Below, piece after piece: positions 55,972 through 64,000 of a stretch of 64,000 nucleotides of DNA (position 1 is its first letter; the number at the start of each line of letters is the position of its first letter). A program made the translations under genes and the position numbers. The notes under the pieces were generated by a model that was given only the letters and a program-made list of their open reading frames with translations, did no database searches and was not told where the DNA came from. Location: positions 1,364,001 to 1,428,000 of the forward strand of contig NZ_SJSA01000001.1 of assembly GCF_004766125.1 (NCBI RefSeq). The letters run 5' to 3'. This stretch comes from Duncaniella freteri (GTDB lineage Bacteria > Bacteroidota > Bacteroidia > Bacteroidales > Muribaculaceae).

Positions 55972-57777
55972 CTACGAGTACATCGCTTCGATCTGGTCGG
56001 CGTATTTTTCGCTTATCACCCGGCGTTTGATCTTGAGGGTGTTGGTGAGTTCGCCGTTGTCCATCGTGAATTCGTGAGGCAGGAGCGTGAAACGTTTGAT
56101 CTTTTCGTAGGATGCGAACCCTTTCTGCAGCTTTTCGAGGCGGGCTTCCATCATGGCGAGTAAGTTCTGGTTGCCGAGCATATCTTCAACGGATGAGTAG
56201 GAGATCTTGTTGGAGTCGGCCCATTCGCGCAGGGCCTCGTAGTTGGGGACTATGAGCGCGCTGACGAATTTGCGGCTGTCGCCGATTATGGCTACCTGTT
56301 CGATGAACTTGTCGGTGCCGAGGCGTGTCTCGATCATCTGTGGGGCTATGTACTTGCCGTTGGATGTCTTGAAGAGGTCCTTGATGCGGTCGGTGAGGAA
56401 GAGTGCTCCTTCGCTGTCGATATAGCCCGCATCGCCGGTTCGGAACCACCCGTCGGCTGTGAATGCCTCGGCTGAGGCTTCGGGCTTGTTGTAGTATCCT
56501 CTCATCACCGTCGGGCCTTTGACGAGCACTTCGGAGTTTTCACCTATTTTCACTTTCACCGACGGGAGCGGCTTGCCTACGGAGCCTATCTCGTAGTTGA
56601 TTTTATGGAAGCATGTGACGGTGGCGGTGGTCTCGGAGAGTCCGTAGCCCACCATCAGCCATAGCCCGGCGGAGTGGAAGAATTCGACAATCTCGGACGA
56701 CACAGGAGCACCTGCTGTTGGGAATATGTTCGGGCGGTCGATGCCTATGGCACCGCGTAGCTGTGAGAATATCTTTCTGTCGAAGAACCGGTAGCTTTTC
56801 TCAAGCCAGAACGGGGCTTTGAGCCCGCGGCGCACGTAGTCGATGTTGCGTTTGCGTCCCACCTTGAGTGCCATGTTGACCATGGCGCGCGACAGCGGTG
56901 ACATCGAAGCTATCTTGTCGTTGACCGCTGTGTAGACTTTTTCCCAGAATCTCGGTACTGCGCACATGCATGTGGGCCTTACTTCTTTGATGGTGTCCTG
57001 TATGGCGCGAGGGTCGCGGTTGACTGCGACCTTGATGCCCAGCATGAGGCACACATAGGTGAAGCCTTTTTCAAAGATATGGCTCAGAGGGAGGAATGCC
57101 ATAGACACGTCGTCGGTGGAGAGCATGTGGAGCGCGATCTTGTGGGCTTCGAGTGCGGCGTTGTAGTTGGCGTGGGTGAGCATCGCCCCTTTTGGTTCTC
57201 CGGTGGTCCCGGAGGTGTATACGAGGGTGGCAATGTCGGAAGGGAGAGCTTCGTCGCAGCGTCTCCTGACCTCTTCTTCGATGCTGCTGCCGGAGTTTTC
57301 GCCGAGTTTCATGAAGTCGCTCCAAAGCATTGAGGTGTTGTCGTCCTCGTCGAGTTCGATGGGCTTTATGACGATTATCTGCGTCATGCAAGGGCAGTGT
57401 TGCTGAGCTTCGCGGGCGAAGTGGTACTGGGTGCTGTTGCCGGCGAACAGGACAGCAATCGATGCGTCGTTCACGATGTATGCCACCTGTTCGGGCGATG
57501 ATGTGGCATAGATAGATACGGATATGGCACGGTTGCGGTAGCAGGCGAAGTCGGTGACGAGGTTTTCGGGACGGTTGGCAGAGAATGTGCCTACGCATGC
57601 TCCCGGCTTCACGCCGAGTGAGGCGAGTGCTTTTGCCGCCACATTTATCTGACGGTCAAATTCGCGCCATGATATGTCATACCACCTCTCCTGCTCATCC
57701 TGTCCGGCAAGGGCCGGGGCGTCAGGCCGTCGGTCGGTCTGCCGTGCCGACAGGAGGGTTAAAATATTGTCAGTCAT
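55972..57777 (-). CDS. Long-chain acyl-CoA ligase (AMP-forming)
   Basis: The 601-residue adenylate-forming enzyme activates fatty acids with ATP and CoA. The AMP-binding loop YTSGTTGEPKGAML is at 187-200. MVGYGLSETTATVTCFHKIN, the hinge-side WFRTGDAGYIDSEGALFLTD (residues about 445-464) and the C-terminal catalytic lysine region NGELTNTLKIKRRV fit FadD/Faa-type ligases of Bacteroidetes. It faces the Lrp-family regulator across a 271-base gap with opposing promoters. It is probably membrane-associated. Confidence 0.92.
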   Translation of the reverse strand: MTDNILTLLSARQTDRRPDAPALAGQDEQERWYDISWREFDRQINVAAKALASLGVKPGACVGTFSANRPENLVTDFACYRNRAISVSIYATSSPEQVAYIVNDASIAVLFAGNSTQYHFAREAQQHCPCMTQIIVIKPIELDEDDNTSMLWSDFMKLGENSGSSIEEEVRRRCDEALPSDIATLVYTSGTTGEPKGAMLTHANYNAALEAHKIALHMLSTDDVSMAFLPLSHIFEKGFTYVCLMLGIKVAVNRDPRAIQDTIKEVRPTCMCAVPRFWEKVYTAVNDKIASMSPLSRAMVNMALKVGRKRNIDYVRRGLKAPFWLEKSYRFFDRKIFSQLRGAIGIDRPNIFPTAGAPVSSEIVEFFHSAGLWLMVGYGLSETTATVTCFHKINYEIGSVGKPLPSVKVKIGENSEVLVKGPTVMRGYYNKPEASAEAFTADGWFRTGDAGYIDSEGALFLTDRIKDLFKTSNGKYIAPQMIETRLGTDKFIEQVAIIGDSRKFVSALIVPNYEALREWADSNKISYSSVEDMLGNQNLLAMMEARLEKLQKGFASYEKIKRFTLLPHEFTMDNGELTNTLKIKRRVISEKYADQIEAMYS

Positions 57778-57793
57778 AAGAACAAATTTTGCA

Positions 57794-57826
57794 CAAAGTT
57801 AACACCATTTTTTCTCGTTCTTCAAA
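57794..57826 (-). promoter_or_regulatory. Promoter of the acyl-CoA ligase gene
   Basis: Minus-strand TTTG (57826-57823), 21 bases, TAACTTTG (57801-57794), 17 bases before the start codon. Confidence 0.7.
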
Positions 57827-57960
57827 TTATTGTCAAAAAATACTGACATTCGTTAACATTTCATTGTAAACTGCACAGCTTCTTTAACATATGGTAACAC
57901 ACGAGCTTTGCCTCTGCGGGGGATATAATTGTTACGTTTTGCAGAAAAATTGGCAGAAAG

Positions 57961-57991
57961 TTTGAGATTAGGCGGGGAATTCGTATATTTG
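57961..57991 (+). promoter_or_regulatory. Promoter of the Lrp-family gene
   Basis: TTTG (57961-57964), 19 bases, TATATTTG (57984-57991). The dyad CTGTAT-TTTTC-ATACAG (57995-58011) covers the expected transcription start and may be an operator. Confidence 0.8.
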
Positions 57992-58048
57992 TAGCTGTAT
58001 TTTTCATACAGTAACCACTTTACCAGTCAAAAAAATAACGGTGCAGTC

Positions 58049-58516
58049 ATGGAAAAAATTGACAATCTCGACCGAAAGATACTTGAAATAATAATGCGTA
58101 ACGCCCGCATCGCATCAAAGGATGTGGCGCAGGAGTGTGGCGTGTCACGTGCAGCCATCCATCAGCGCATACAGCGAATGATCGACCTTAATGTCATCAC
58201 CGGCTCAGGCTATAATGTCGATCCTAAGATACTCGGCTACCGTACATGCACCTATATAGGTGTCAATCTTGAAAGGGGTGCGCTTTACCGTGAGGTTGTT
58301 CCCGAGCTTGAGAAGATACCCGAGATAGTGGAGTGCCATTTCACCACAGGTCCGTACACTATCCTCATCAAGCTGTTTGCCCGCGACAATGAGCACCTTA
58401 TGGAGCTGCTCAATCATAAGATACAGGTGATACCCGGTGTTGTGGGTACGGAGACACTCATTTCGCTTGACCATTCCATCTCACGTGTGCTTCCGGTGAA
58501 GTACGACGAGAACTGA
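58049..58516 (+). CDS. Lrp/AsnC family transcription regulator
   Basis: The 155-residue protein has an N-terminal winged helix-turn-helix (DNLDRKILEIIMRNARIASK, residues 5-24, then QECGVSRAAIHQRIQRM). A C-terminal RAM/AsnC ligand domain follows (YRTCTYIGVNLERGALY, VECHFTTGPYTILIKLFA, VVGTETLISLDHS). It should bind DNA as dimers or octamers and sense an amino acid or related small molecule. It is divergent from the acyl-CoA ligase gene, which it may regulate along with itself. Confidence 0.93.
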   Translation: MEKIDNLDRKILEIIMRNARIASKDVAQECGVSRAAIHQRIQRMIDLNVITGSGYNVDPKILGYRTCTYIGVNLERGALYREVVPELEKIPEIVECHFTTGPYTILIKLFARDNEHLMELLNHKIQVIPGVVGTETLISLDHSISRVLPVKYDEN

Positions 58517-58654
58517 GATAGGTCCTATCCAAGAAAAATCTTTGCCCTGCCGTAGTTGTAGCGTCGAGCGAACCCTGCGGCGGGGCAATAAGTTATTATA
58601 TTAGGGGCAGTAACGATGTTTTTTTCACAGGCTCTTGACTTGCCTGCAACCCCT
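58517..58654 (+). promoter_or_regulatory. Structured leader upstream of the DEAD-box helicase gene
   Basis: Three structures lie in the 163-base gap. The palindrome GATAGG-T-CCTATC (58517-58529) touches the regulator stop. An 11-base stem TTGCCCTGCCG/CGGCGGGGCAA (58542-58552 and 58578-58588, one wobble) has a 25-base loop. A longer-range match, GGGGCAG with CTGC-AA-CCCC (58604-58610 and 58644-58653), encloses a seven-T run. It may be a structured 5' leader; DeaD-type helicases are often controlled this way. No TAnnTTTG box was found. Confidence 0.4.
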
Positions 58655-58679
58655 GTAATTATATTATCAATTCACATAT

Positions 58680-60401
58680 ATGAAATCATTTGAAGAATTA
58701 GGTGTCAACGAGCCGTTGAGGAAAGCGGTTGAAGAGATGGGTTTTGAAGCCCCGATGCCCATCCAGGAACGCGTAATCCCACGTCTGCTCGGTGATGCCA
58801 ATGATATAGTGGCACTCGCTCAGACCGGCACAGGCAAGACGGCAGCATTCGGATTGCCGGTGCTCCAGCGCATCGATGCCGGAGTGCGCAGGCCGCAGGC
58901 ACTTGTGCTCGCCCCCACCCGAGAGCTGTGTCTACAGATCAGCAGTGACCTTGTGGACTACTCGAAATACATCTCGGGTGTGAAGGTCATCCCTGTGTAC
59001 GGCGGATCGAGCATCGAGAGCCAGATACGGTCGCTCCGGGCAGGTGCCAATGTGATAGTAGCCACTCCTGGCCGTCTTATCGACCTTATAAAGCGTGGCG
59101 TTGTCAAGCTTGACGAGGTGAACACAGTGGTGCTCGACGAGGCTGACGAGATGCTCAACATGGGCTTCCTTGACTCGATAGAGGAGATATTGTCACATGT
59201 GCCCGAGGATCATAAGACTCTTCTGTTCTCGGCCACAATGCCTGCCGACATCCTGAAGATAGCCAAGCATTACATGCGTGACTATGAGGAGATTGTGGTG
59301 GGCACGCGCAATGAAGGCTCGGAAAATGTTCGCCACATATATTATATGGTGAATGCCCGCGACAAGTATCTTGCTCTCAAGCGAGTTGTGGATAATTCGC
59401 CCGGGATATACGCCATAGTGTTCTGCCGCACACGCCGTGACACCCAGGAGATTGCCGACAATCTGATCAAGGACGGCTACAATGCCGAGGCTCTGCACGG
59501 AGACCTCTCCCAGCAGCAGCGCGACATTGTGATGAAGAAGTTCCGTGACCGTGTGGTGACCATTCTTGTGGCTACCGATGTCGCGGCGCGCGGTCTTGAC
59601 GTGAGTGATCTGACCCATGTGATAAACTATGGGCTCCCAGAGGATACTGCTGTATATAACCATCGTTCGGGCCGTACCGGCAGGGCCGGAAAGAAGGGGG
59701 TTTCGGTGGCTATAATCCATTCGCGCGAGAAAGGCCGCCTGCGTGAGATAGAGCGTATAATCGGCAAGACTTTCGAGCATCTTGAGGTGCCGACTCCAGA
59801 GCATATCATCGAGAAGCAGCTCTATAATCTCGCTGACCGTCTTGAGAAGGTCAAGGTCAATGAAGAGGGTATCGCGAAGTATCTGCCCGGCATCTCGCGC
59901 AAGCTTGAATGGCTGTCGGAGGAGGACCTGATAAAGCGTGTGATATCCCTGGAGTTCAACCGTCTGCTCGATTATTATAAGGATGCCCCGAAGATCGATT
60001 TCATAGACGCCAAGCCCGAGCGTGACCGCAAGCGCAAGGGTGAGAAGAAAGGTCCGGCCCACGAGCGTCCCGCCGATGACCGAGAGAAGGATCGCCGCAC
60101 GGCAGCCCGCGGCATGGAGCGAGTGTATGTCAACGTGGGCAAGCGTGACGGATTTTTTGCCGGCAATCTCATAGAGGCTCTCAACAAGCTTGTGCAGGGT
60201 AAGCGTGTGGATGTGGGTCGTATCGACCTGCTGCCGGCATACACCCTGTTTGATGTCAGCAAGAAGGATGCCCGAAAGGTGGTGGGTGCTCTCACCGGAG
60301 CCGATTTCTTCGGCAAACGTCTTCACAGCGAGATCGCTGACAAGGACCGCGATTACTCCAGACTGTCCGATAAAAAGAAGAAGTCCAAGAGTAAGCAGTA
60401 G
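58680..60401 (+). CDS. DEAD-box ATP-dependent RNA helicase, DeaD/CsdA type
   Basis: The 573-residue RNA helicase has a Q-motif phenylalanine and glutamine (MPIQERVIP), Walker A AQTGTGKT at 47-54, DEAD at 153-156, SAT (LLFSATMP) and HRSGRTGRAG. After the helicase core there is a charged Lys/Arg/Glu linker (about 445-480). A DbpA-type RNA-binding domain follows (VYVNVGKRDGFFAGNLIEAL, residues about 481-500), then a Lys/Ser tail. Such enzymes assist ribosome assembly and RNA decay, especially in the cold. Confidence 0.94.
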   Translation: MKSFEELGVNEPLRKAVEEMGFEAPMPIQERVIPRLLGDANDIVALAQTGTGKTAAFGLPVLQRIDAGVRRPQALVLAPTRELCLQISSDLVDYSKYISGVKVIPVYGGSSIESQIRSLRAGANVIVATPGRLIDLIKRGVVKLDEVNTVVLDEADEMLNMGFLDSIEEILSHVPEDHKTLLFSATMPADILKIAKHYMRDYEEIVVGTRNEGSENVRHIYYMVNARDKYLALKRVVDNSPGIYAIVFCRTRRDTQEIADNLIKDGYNAEALHGDLSQQQRDIVMKKFRDRVVTILVATDVAARGLDVSDLTHVINYGLPEDTAVYNHRSGRTGRAGKKGVSVAIIHSREKGRLREIERIIGKTFEHLEVPTPEHIIEKQLYNLADRLEKVKVNEEGIAKYLPGISRKLEWLSEEDLIKRVISLEFNRLLDYYKDAPKIDFIDAKPERDRKRKGEKKGPAHERPADDREKDRRTAARGMERVYVNVGKRDGFFAGNLIEALNKLVQGKRVDVGRIDLLPAYTLFDVSKKDARKVVGALTGADFFGKRLHSEIADKDRDYSRLSDKKKKSKSKQ

Positions 60402-60470
60402 TCCGGATGTAAAAGCGGTCGACGTAGGACTGTATAGACAGAAGTTTTTTTAATTTTCAATCATACATAG

Positions 60471-61094
60471 ATGCGATTTATGAGATATCTAATATTTGCC
60501 ATTATCGCTTTGTCAGGGCTGGCTGCATCGGCTCAGCTCACAGCATCCAAGGCTTTCACATCGGCGCCGTCCGACGTGTTCCCGTTGCTCGACACCAATA
60601 CACGTATGGATATGGTGGACTATTACAACAGCGGGCTTGCCACACCTTCAGCCAACAGAATGGACGGGCGTTCGTCGGTTACGGATCTCTCGCCTGCATC
60701 CCTGACGGTGAAGATATCGGAATCCTCTTCCGCACAGGTGGCTATACTCGCCGCCGGGAGTGACACGGTGATCGCTGTGGTGTCGACTGTGGCTGCTCCG
60801 GGGTTGGACTCGACTCTGAAGTTCTACGACAGGGAGTGGAAGCCTCTTCAGGCTTCGAGGTATTTCACCGCTCCGGCATGGAAGGAATGGGTGACACAGG
60901 GTCACGATGCCGCTGAGGTCACCGCTTATGCGCCTTTCATGCTTGCATCCTATTATATCGATCCTGCTAAGGGTACGCTCACTGTCACCAACAATCTATC
61001 GACATTCCTCGATGAAGATGTATATGAGATGGTGGCTCCCGCTCTTCATCCGTCGCTTGTGTACCGTTGGAACGGCAAGCGTTTCACACTCTGA
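60471..61094 (+). CDS. DUF3256 family exported protein
   Basis: The 207-residue protein has a signal peptide ending LAASAQ. The mature part (ASKAFTSAPSDVFPLLDTNT, residues about 25-44, then RMDMVDYYNSGLAT and SLTVKISESSSAQVAIL) matches DUF3256, a family confined to Bacteroidetes as far as I know, with no assigned role. It is beta-rich, probably periplasmic. It lies 69 bases after the helicase gene and 71 before the hydrolase gene. Confidence 0.82.
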   Translation: MRFMRYLIFAIIALSGLAASAQLTASKAFTSAPSDVFPLLDTNTRMDMVDYYNSGLATPSANRMDGRSSVTDLSPASLTVKISESSSAQVAILAAGSDTVIAVVSTVAAPGLDSTLKFYDREWKPLQASRYFTAPAWKEWVTQGHDAAEVTAYAPFMLASYYIDPAKGTLTVTNNLSTFLDEDVYEMVAPALHPSLVYRWNGKRFTL

Positions 61095-61165
61095 ACCTAA
61101 GGATTTTCATAAACATCACAGCGATATCGGTTGTTCTACATATAGTGGATTAAACGATATTCGTT

Positions 61166-61897
61166 ATGATAAAAGTTACTTATTTGGATCATAGCGGCTT
61201 CGCGGTTACAACCCCCGAAGCCGTAATGGTGTTTGATTATTACAAGGACCCTGACAAGAAGCTTGAAAAGGTGCTTCGTGAGGCTCCGGATCAGGAAGTG
61301 GTGTTCTTCGTGAGTCATCATCACCCCGATCATTTCAATGCCTCGATATTTGAGCTTGCCCAGAACCGCCGCCGCACTTATGTGCTCTCCAACGACATAT
61401 TCTCACGCCTTGTGCCTCAGAAGGGGGTGTCGGTGGCATGGATGAGTCCGGGTGATGTAATAGAAGAGCAGATACCGGGTGTGAGCAAGGTGCAGGCATT
61501 CAGGTCGACCGATGTCGGGGTGGCTTATGCCATAACCCTTCCGGACGGCAGGGTGGTGTTTCATGCCGGAGATCTCAATGACTGGCATTGGAGCGAGGTG
61601 TCGACTCCTGCCGAGGCGCATGATGCCGAGGCGAAGTTCACGAAAGTTGTAAGGCATGTGGCGGAGGATTATCCCAAGATGTATATCGTGATGTTCCCTG
61701 TCGATGCACGGATGGGCGAAGGTTTTGCCCGCGGTGCGCAGATATTCCTTTCAAATGTGAGGGTTGAGAATTTCTTCCCGATGCATTTCTGGGGTGAGCC
61801 TCAGAAGGCTTGCGATTTCGCGGGCTATATACCCGAGGGGTGTGATGCCATATGCCGCTGCCTTGACCGTCCGGGGATGGAGGCCAAGCTGGATTGA
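61166..61897 (+). CDS. Metallo-beta-lactamase-fold hydrolase
   Basis: The 243-residue cytosolic protein carries the zinc motif HHHPDH at residues 51-56 (HxHxDH-like), FHAGDLNDWHW with the next ligand, and MHFWGEP near the C terminus holding the last histidine. It resembles UlaG/UPF0173-type members rather than true beta-lactamases. Substrate is unknown. It ends the plus-strand block, with a strong terminator behind it. Confidence 0.88.
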   Translation: MIKVTYLDHSGFAVTTPEAVMVFDYYKDPDKKLEKVLREAPDQEVVFFVSHHHPDHFNASIFELAQNRRRTYVLSNDIFSRLVPQKGVSVAWMSPGDVIEEQIPGVSKVQAFRSTDVGVAYAITLPDGRVVFHAGDLNDWHWSEVSTPAEAHDAEAKFTKVVRHVAEDYPKMYIVMFPVDARMGEGFARGAQIFLSNVRVENFFPMHFWGEPQKACDFAGYIPEGCDAICRCLDRPGMEAKLD

Positions 61898-61928
61898 CGA
61901 GTGGCACGAAGCCTGTGATAAAAAGATT

Positions 61929-61960
61929 TATCCCTGCTACAGATAGCTGTGGCAGGGATA
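61929..61960. terminator. Bidirectional terminator hairpin, copy 2
   Basis: Arms TATCCCTGCTACA (61929-61941) and TGTGGCAGGGATA (61948-61960) with loop GATAGC and one G-T wobble, flanked by AAAAGATT and TTTTCT. It lies between the convergent MBL and ABC-2 permease genes. Stem and loop match the hairpin at 25788-25821 almost base for base. Confidence 0.85.
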
Positions 61961-62031
61961 TTTTCTAATGTCAAGGATGATTGCCGAACCTCTCGTAGAG
62001 TGATCGGAGCATTATGCCGTACTGCTATGGT

Positions 62032-63225
62032 TTATTGTGCCTGCCGATGCGCCACACTGCGGCGGCGGGTTCCCGAGATGTATATCCTCAGGATGAGCGC
62101 AGTGACGAAATACAGCCCTACGAGTGCCCATAGGCTCCAGTAGTAGCGCGATATTTCCGGAAGTGTTGCGGCATTGCCGTTGATGCGGATGAATCCTTCC
62201 ACACCCCATGTTGCCGGCACGAGGTCGGACACCATGAGCCAGAATTTATTGAAGGCGTAGCGTGGCCATGTGAGCCCGGAGAGGAACAGAAACACCAGTG
62301 AGGAGAACACTATGACAAGCAGCGAGGTCTCACGTTCCCTTACGAACACCTGGAGTGTCTGTCCGAGGAATGTGGTGGCGAGTAGCATCACGAATATGAA
62401 AGGCATGTAGTCGCCGGCACTCCCCACGTGAGGGAGAGCGAACATTTCGGGCACTATGTGGAGTATGTAGTAGCTCAGCGGGATGTAGAGCATCATGTAG
62501 CACAGGCTTTTACCGAGGAGCACTGCCACAGGCCCCGCCTGGTATTCGTAAGGGTCCTGCCCATGGTTGCGCCGTCGGCGTTCGGCGGCGGTGCCTGCTA
62601 TCATTGTGATCCCGAGCAGCATGCTCTGTTGGAGTATCAGTACTACTATGCCTGGAATGATGAATGATGCGAAGCCCTGGGTGGGGTCGCCGAGACTTTC
62701 AAAGTGGGTGTCGACGGGAAGTCCTGTCACCTGTGTGGCGAGGCCTCCTCCGAGTGTTGCCACACGTTCGGCTGTGAGTTTGGTCACCTCGTTCATCTGC
62801 ACTCCTGTGAGGGCAAACAGGTATTGACGGAAGCGTATGAGCAGCGACATATCGTTGTAGAACGATATCCTTGCTTGCTCACCCGAGCCAATCTTCTTTG
62901 CATAGTCGGCGGGGATTTCGATTATGCCGTAGCATTGTTTTTCAGCCCATGCGCGCCTCGCCTCCTGTAGGTTGGCGGCGTATCCCTTTATATGGATGCT
63001 CTGTGTGGCATCGAGGGTGCGCACGAGTTCGCGGCTTTCGGCAGTGCGGGAGTTGTCGACCACGACAGTGGGGATCTCGGTGACGACTTCGGGATTGTAT
63101 ATGAGAGTGTAGACAATAGGGTAGGCCAATGGCAGCCCGAAGAAGAACAGCATCACACCTATATCGGTGAACACTAACCATGTCTCCCTTCGCCACACGC
63201 GGAAGATGCTTATAAACCAATTCAT
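62032..63225 (-). CDS. ABC-2 type transporter permease (YhhJ/DrrB-like), downstream member
   Basis: The 397-residue inner-membrane protein has one N-terminal helix (about 22-42), a periplasmic domain (about 50-190, with VVDNSRTAESRELVRTLDA), and five or six C-terminal helices. The latter include FIIPGIVVLILQQSMLLGIT and the ABC-2 signature area LFLSGLTWPRYAFNKFWL. Such permeases export drugs, lipids or sugars together with an ATPase. It begins one base after the stop of a second ABC-2 permease gene, so they likely act as a pair; the ATPase gene must lie beyond the window. Confidence 0.9.
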   Translation of the reverse strand: MNWFISIFRVWRRETWLVFTDIGVMLFFFGLPLAYPIVYTLIYNPEVVTEIPTVVVDNSRTAESRELVRTLDATQSIHIKGYAANLQEARRAWAEKQCYGIIEIPADYAKKIGSGEQARISFYNDMSLLIRFRQYLFALTGVQMNEVTKLTAERVATLGGGLATQVTGLPVDTHFESLGDPTQGFASFIIPGIVVLILQQSMLLGITMIAGTAAERRRRNHGQDPYEYQAGPVAVLLGKSLCYMMLYIPLSYYILHIVPEMFALPHVGSAGDYMPFIFVMLLATTFLGQTLQVFVRERETSLLVIVFSSLVFLFLSGLTWPRYAFNKFWLMVSDLVPATWGVEGFIRINGNAATLPEISRYYWSLWALVGLYFVTALILRIYISGTRRRSVAHRQAQ

Positions 63226-63226
63226 A

Positions 63227-64000
63227 TCAGGGGACGTAAACAGGGGTGAGACAATGACGGCGCAGGCGGCGCAATCCGAGCACAGGGGTCAGCATCATCA
63301 CGAGCATCGCGATGTAATAGAGACGCGAATAGTAGAGAGGCAATCCGTTTAGTGCCTGGTCGACATATATAAGGAAATAGTATCGTATCGGCATTATGTA
63401 GGCGAATATCCCTATGGCTCCGTACATCTTGTCGACAGGGAAAGAGAATCCGGCCACAGAGAAGCAGAGTATGCCCACGAGGCTGCATATGCTCATTGAC
63501 AGGCGGAGGTTAGGGACCAGTTCGACCACTACTGTGGCGAATGCCTGACATGAAAGCACCAGGAGCATCATGGCGAGTATCATATGCCAGGGGTTGCAGT
63601 TGAGAGGGAAATGCATGAACTTGAACATCACCGTCTGGATGGCTACGCCGATGGAGATGAACACTATGCTCTGAGGCAGAAGTTTGCCAATAAGAGCCAG
63701 CCCCATGCTGCCGCGGGCTGTGGAGAGCCATTCGGGTGATGTGCGGTTCTTGATCTCCTGGCATATGCTGAAGGATGTCACTGTCATTACGAGGAGGGCA
63801 ATGAGCCCGGCGAGGAACGACTGGGAGAGGTATATGTTATAGTTGGTCCACGGGTTGCCGATGGGGTGGTTGTCGGTGACCAGCGGCATGATAAGGCTCT
63901 CGGCTATATCTTCGTCGAGACCTGAGCTGGTGAGCGATGTCTCCACGATGCCTCCCGATGTGGTCACGGCTATGGTCTTGAATCCTTTGAACGACAGTGT
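63227..64000 (-). CDS. ABC-2 type transporter permease, upstream member (5' end cut by window edge)
   Basis: The open frame runs to the window end without an obvious start, so about 258 C-terminal residues are seen and the N-terminal helix and part of the periplasmic domain are missing. It shows PWTNYNIYLSQSFLAGLIAL, then CQEIKNRTSPEWL typical of this family, and five further helices with PVDKMYGAIGIFAYIMPIRY (residues in the C-terminal third). An internal GTG at 63967 is not a credible start. It is paired with the permease one base downstream. Confidence 0.88.
   Translation of the reverse strand, partial: TLSFKGFKTIAVTTSGGIVETSLTSSGLDEDIAESLIMPLVTDNHPIGNPWTNYNIYLSQSFLAGLIALLVMTVTSFSICQEIKNRTSPEWLSTARGSMGLALIGKLLPQSIVFISIGVAIQTVMFKFMHFPLNCNPWHMILAMMLLVLSCQAFATVVVELVPNLRLSMSICSLVGILCFSVAGFSFPVDKMYGAIGIFAYIMPIRYYFLIYVDQALNGLPLYYSRLYYIAMLVMMLTPVLGLRRLRRHCLTPVYVP

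Noticed and set aside
59193..60326. A 377-residue open frame antisense to the DEAD-box helicase gene
   Set aside because: It is fully inside a confidently assigned gene and resembles no protein; composition is that of a reverse-strand shadow.
62032..64000. A defence or secretion island at the right edge
   Set aside because: Both genes are ordinary ABC-2 export permeases; nothing else in view points to an island.

Overview
The window reads as core chromosome of a GC-rich Bacteroidales bacterium, most likely Muribaculaceae (the old S24-7 group). The order is supported by several signs. Promoters match the Bacteroidetes pattern (TTG or TTTG, 19-21 bases, TAnnTTTG). Shine-Dalgarno sites are essentially absent. 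Families such as DUF4199, DUF6452, DUF6048 and DUF3256 occur, and so do neighbourhoods such as pyrG-yidC, rimP-nusA-infB, lptE-secG and ruvB-flippase. The family-level placement is inference from protein flavour and base composition. No phage, insertion sequence, CRISPR array, tRNA or rRNA gene was seen.

Layout. 1-7375 (minus): a tripartite RND efflux operon, then lpxA and a tyrosine phosphatase cut by the window edge. 7643-13125 (plus): an unknown protein, DUF4199, a dolichol-phosphate-mannose-synthase-like glycosyltransferase, a nitroreductase, two envelope proteins and PhoH. 13310-19631 (minus): M13 peptidase, xseB, adk, hpt, tpx, a LolA/redoxin-like protein and rplS. 19915-25668 (plus): rimP-nusA-infB and folK. 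25857-31504 (minus): pyrG-yidC-trmB-mrp. 31622-39452 (plus): HAD phosphatase, ribF, rlmN, an MFS exporter, lptE, an unknown protein, secG and an MsbA-like ABC exporter. 39469-43055: proC (minus), ruvB and a polysaccharide flippase (plus). 43420-57777 (minus): a long block holding an esterase-like hydrolase, a TPR protein, kdsA, rsmE, a nucleoside transporter, a DUF151 nuclease, mnmA, DoxX, a thioredoxin-like protein, a frameshifted queA, rpe, DedA, asd and an acyl-CoA ligase. 58049-61897 (plus): an Lrp regulator, a DEAD-box helicase, DUF3256 and an MBL hydrolase. 62032-64000 (minus): two ABC-2 permeases, the second incomplete.

The genes are mostly housekeeping: translation and tRNA/rRNA modification (rimP, nusA, infB, rplS, rlmN, rsmE, trmB, mnmA, queA), envelope building (lpxA, kdsA, lptE, MsbA-like, yidC, secG, flippase), nucleotide and cofactor synthesis (pyrG, adk, hpt, folK, ribF) and efflux.

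The least explained signal lies between genes. At least four intergenic spaces carry a degenerate repeat with an 8-base period (consensus NRCNRKAG, for example GACCATAG, GACCAGAG, GGCTATAG, GACAGGAG). One copy has grown into a 90-bp tandem array starting in the infB stop codon and ending in a terminator. Another forms a perfect 35-bp inverted pair between convergent phoH and the M13 peptidase gene. Two further hairpin families recur: a GC-rich one on both sides of tpx, and a terminator at two convergent gene ends. Other points of note are the single frameshift in queA, an RND pump with a probable extra membrane hairpin, a terminator-like hairpin in the rimP-nusA-infB leader, and a nearly leaderless ruvB promoter.
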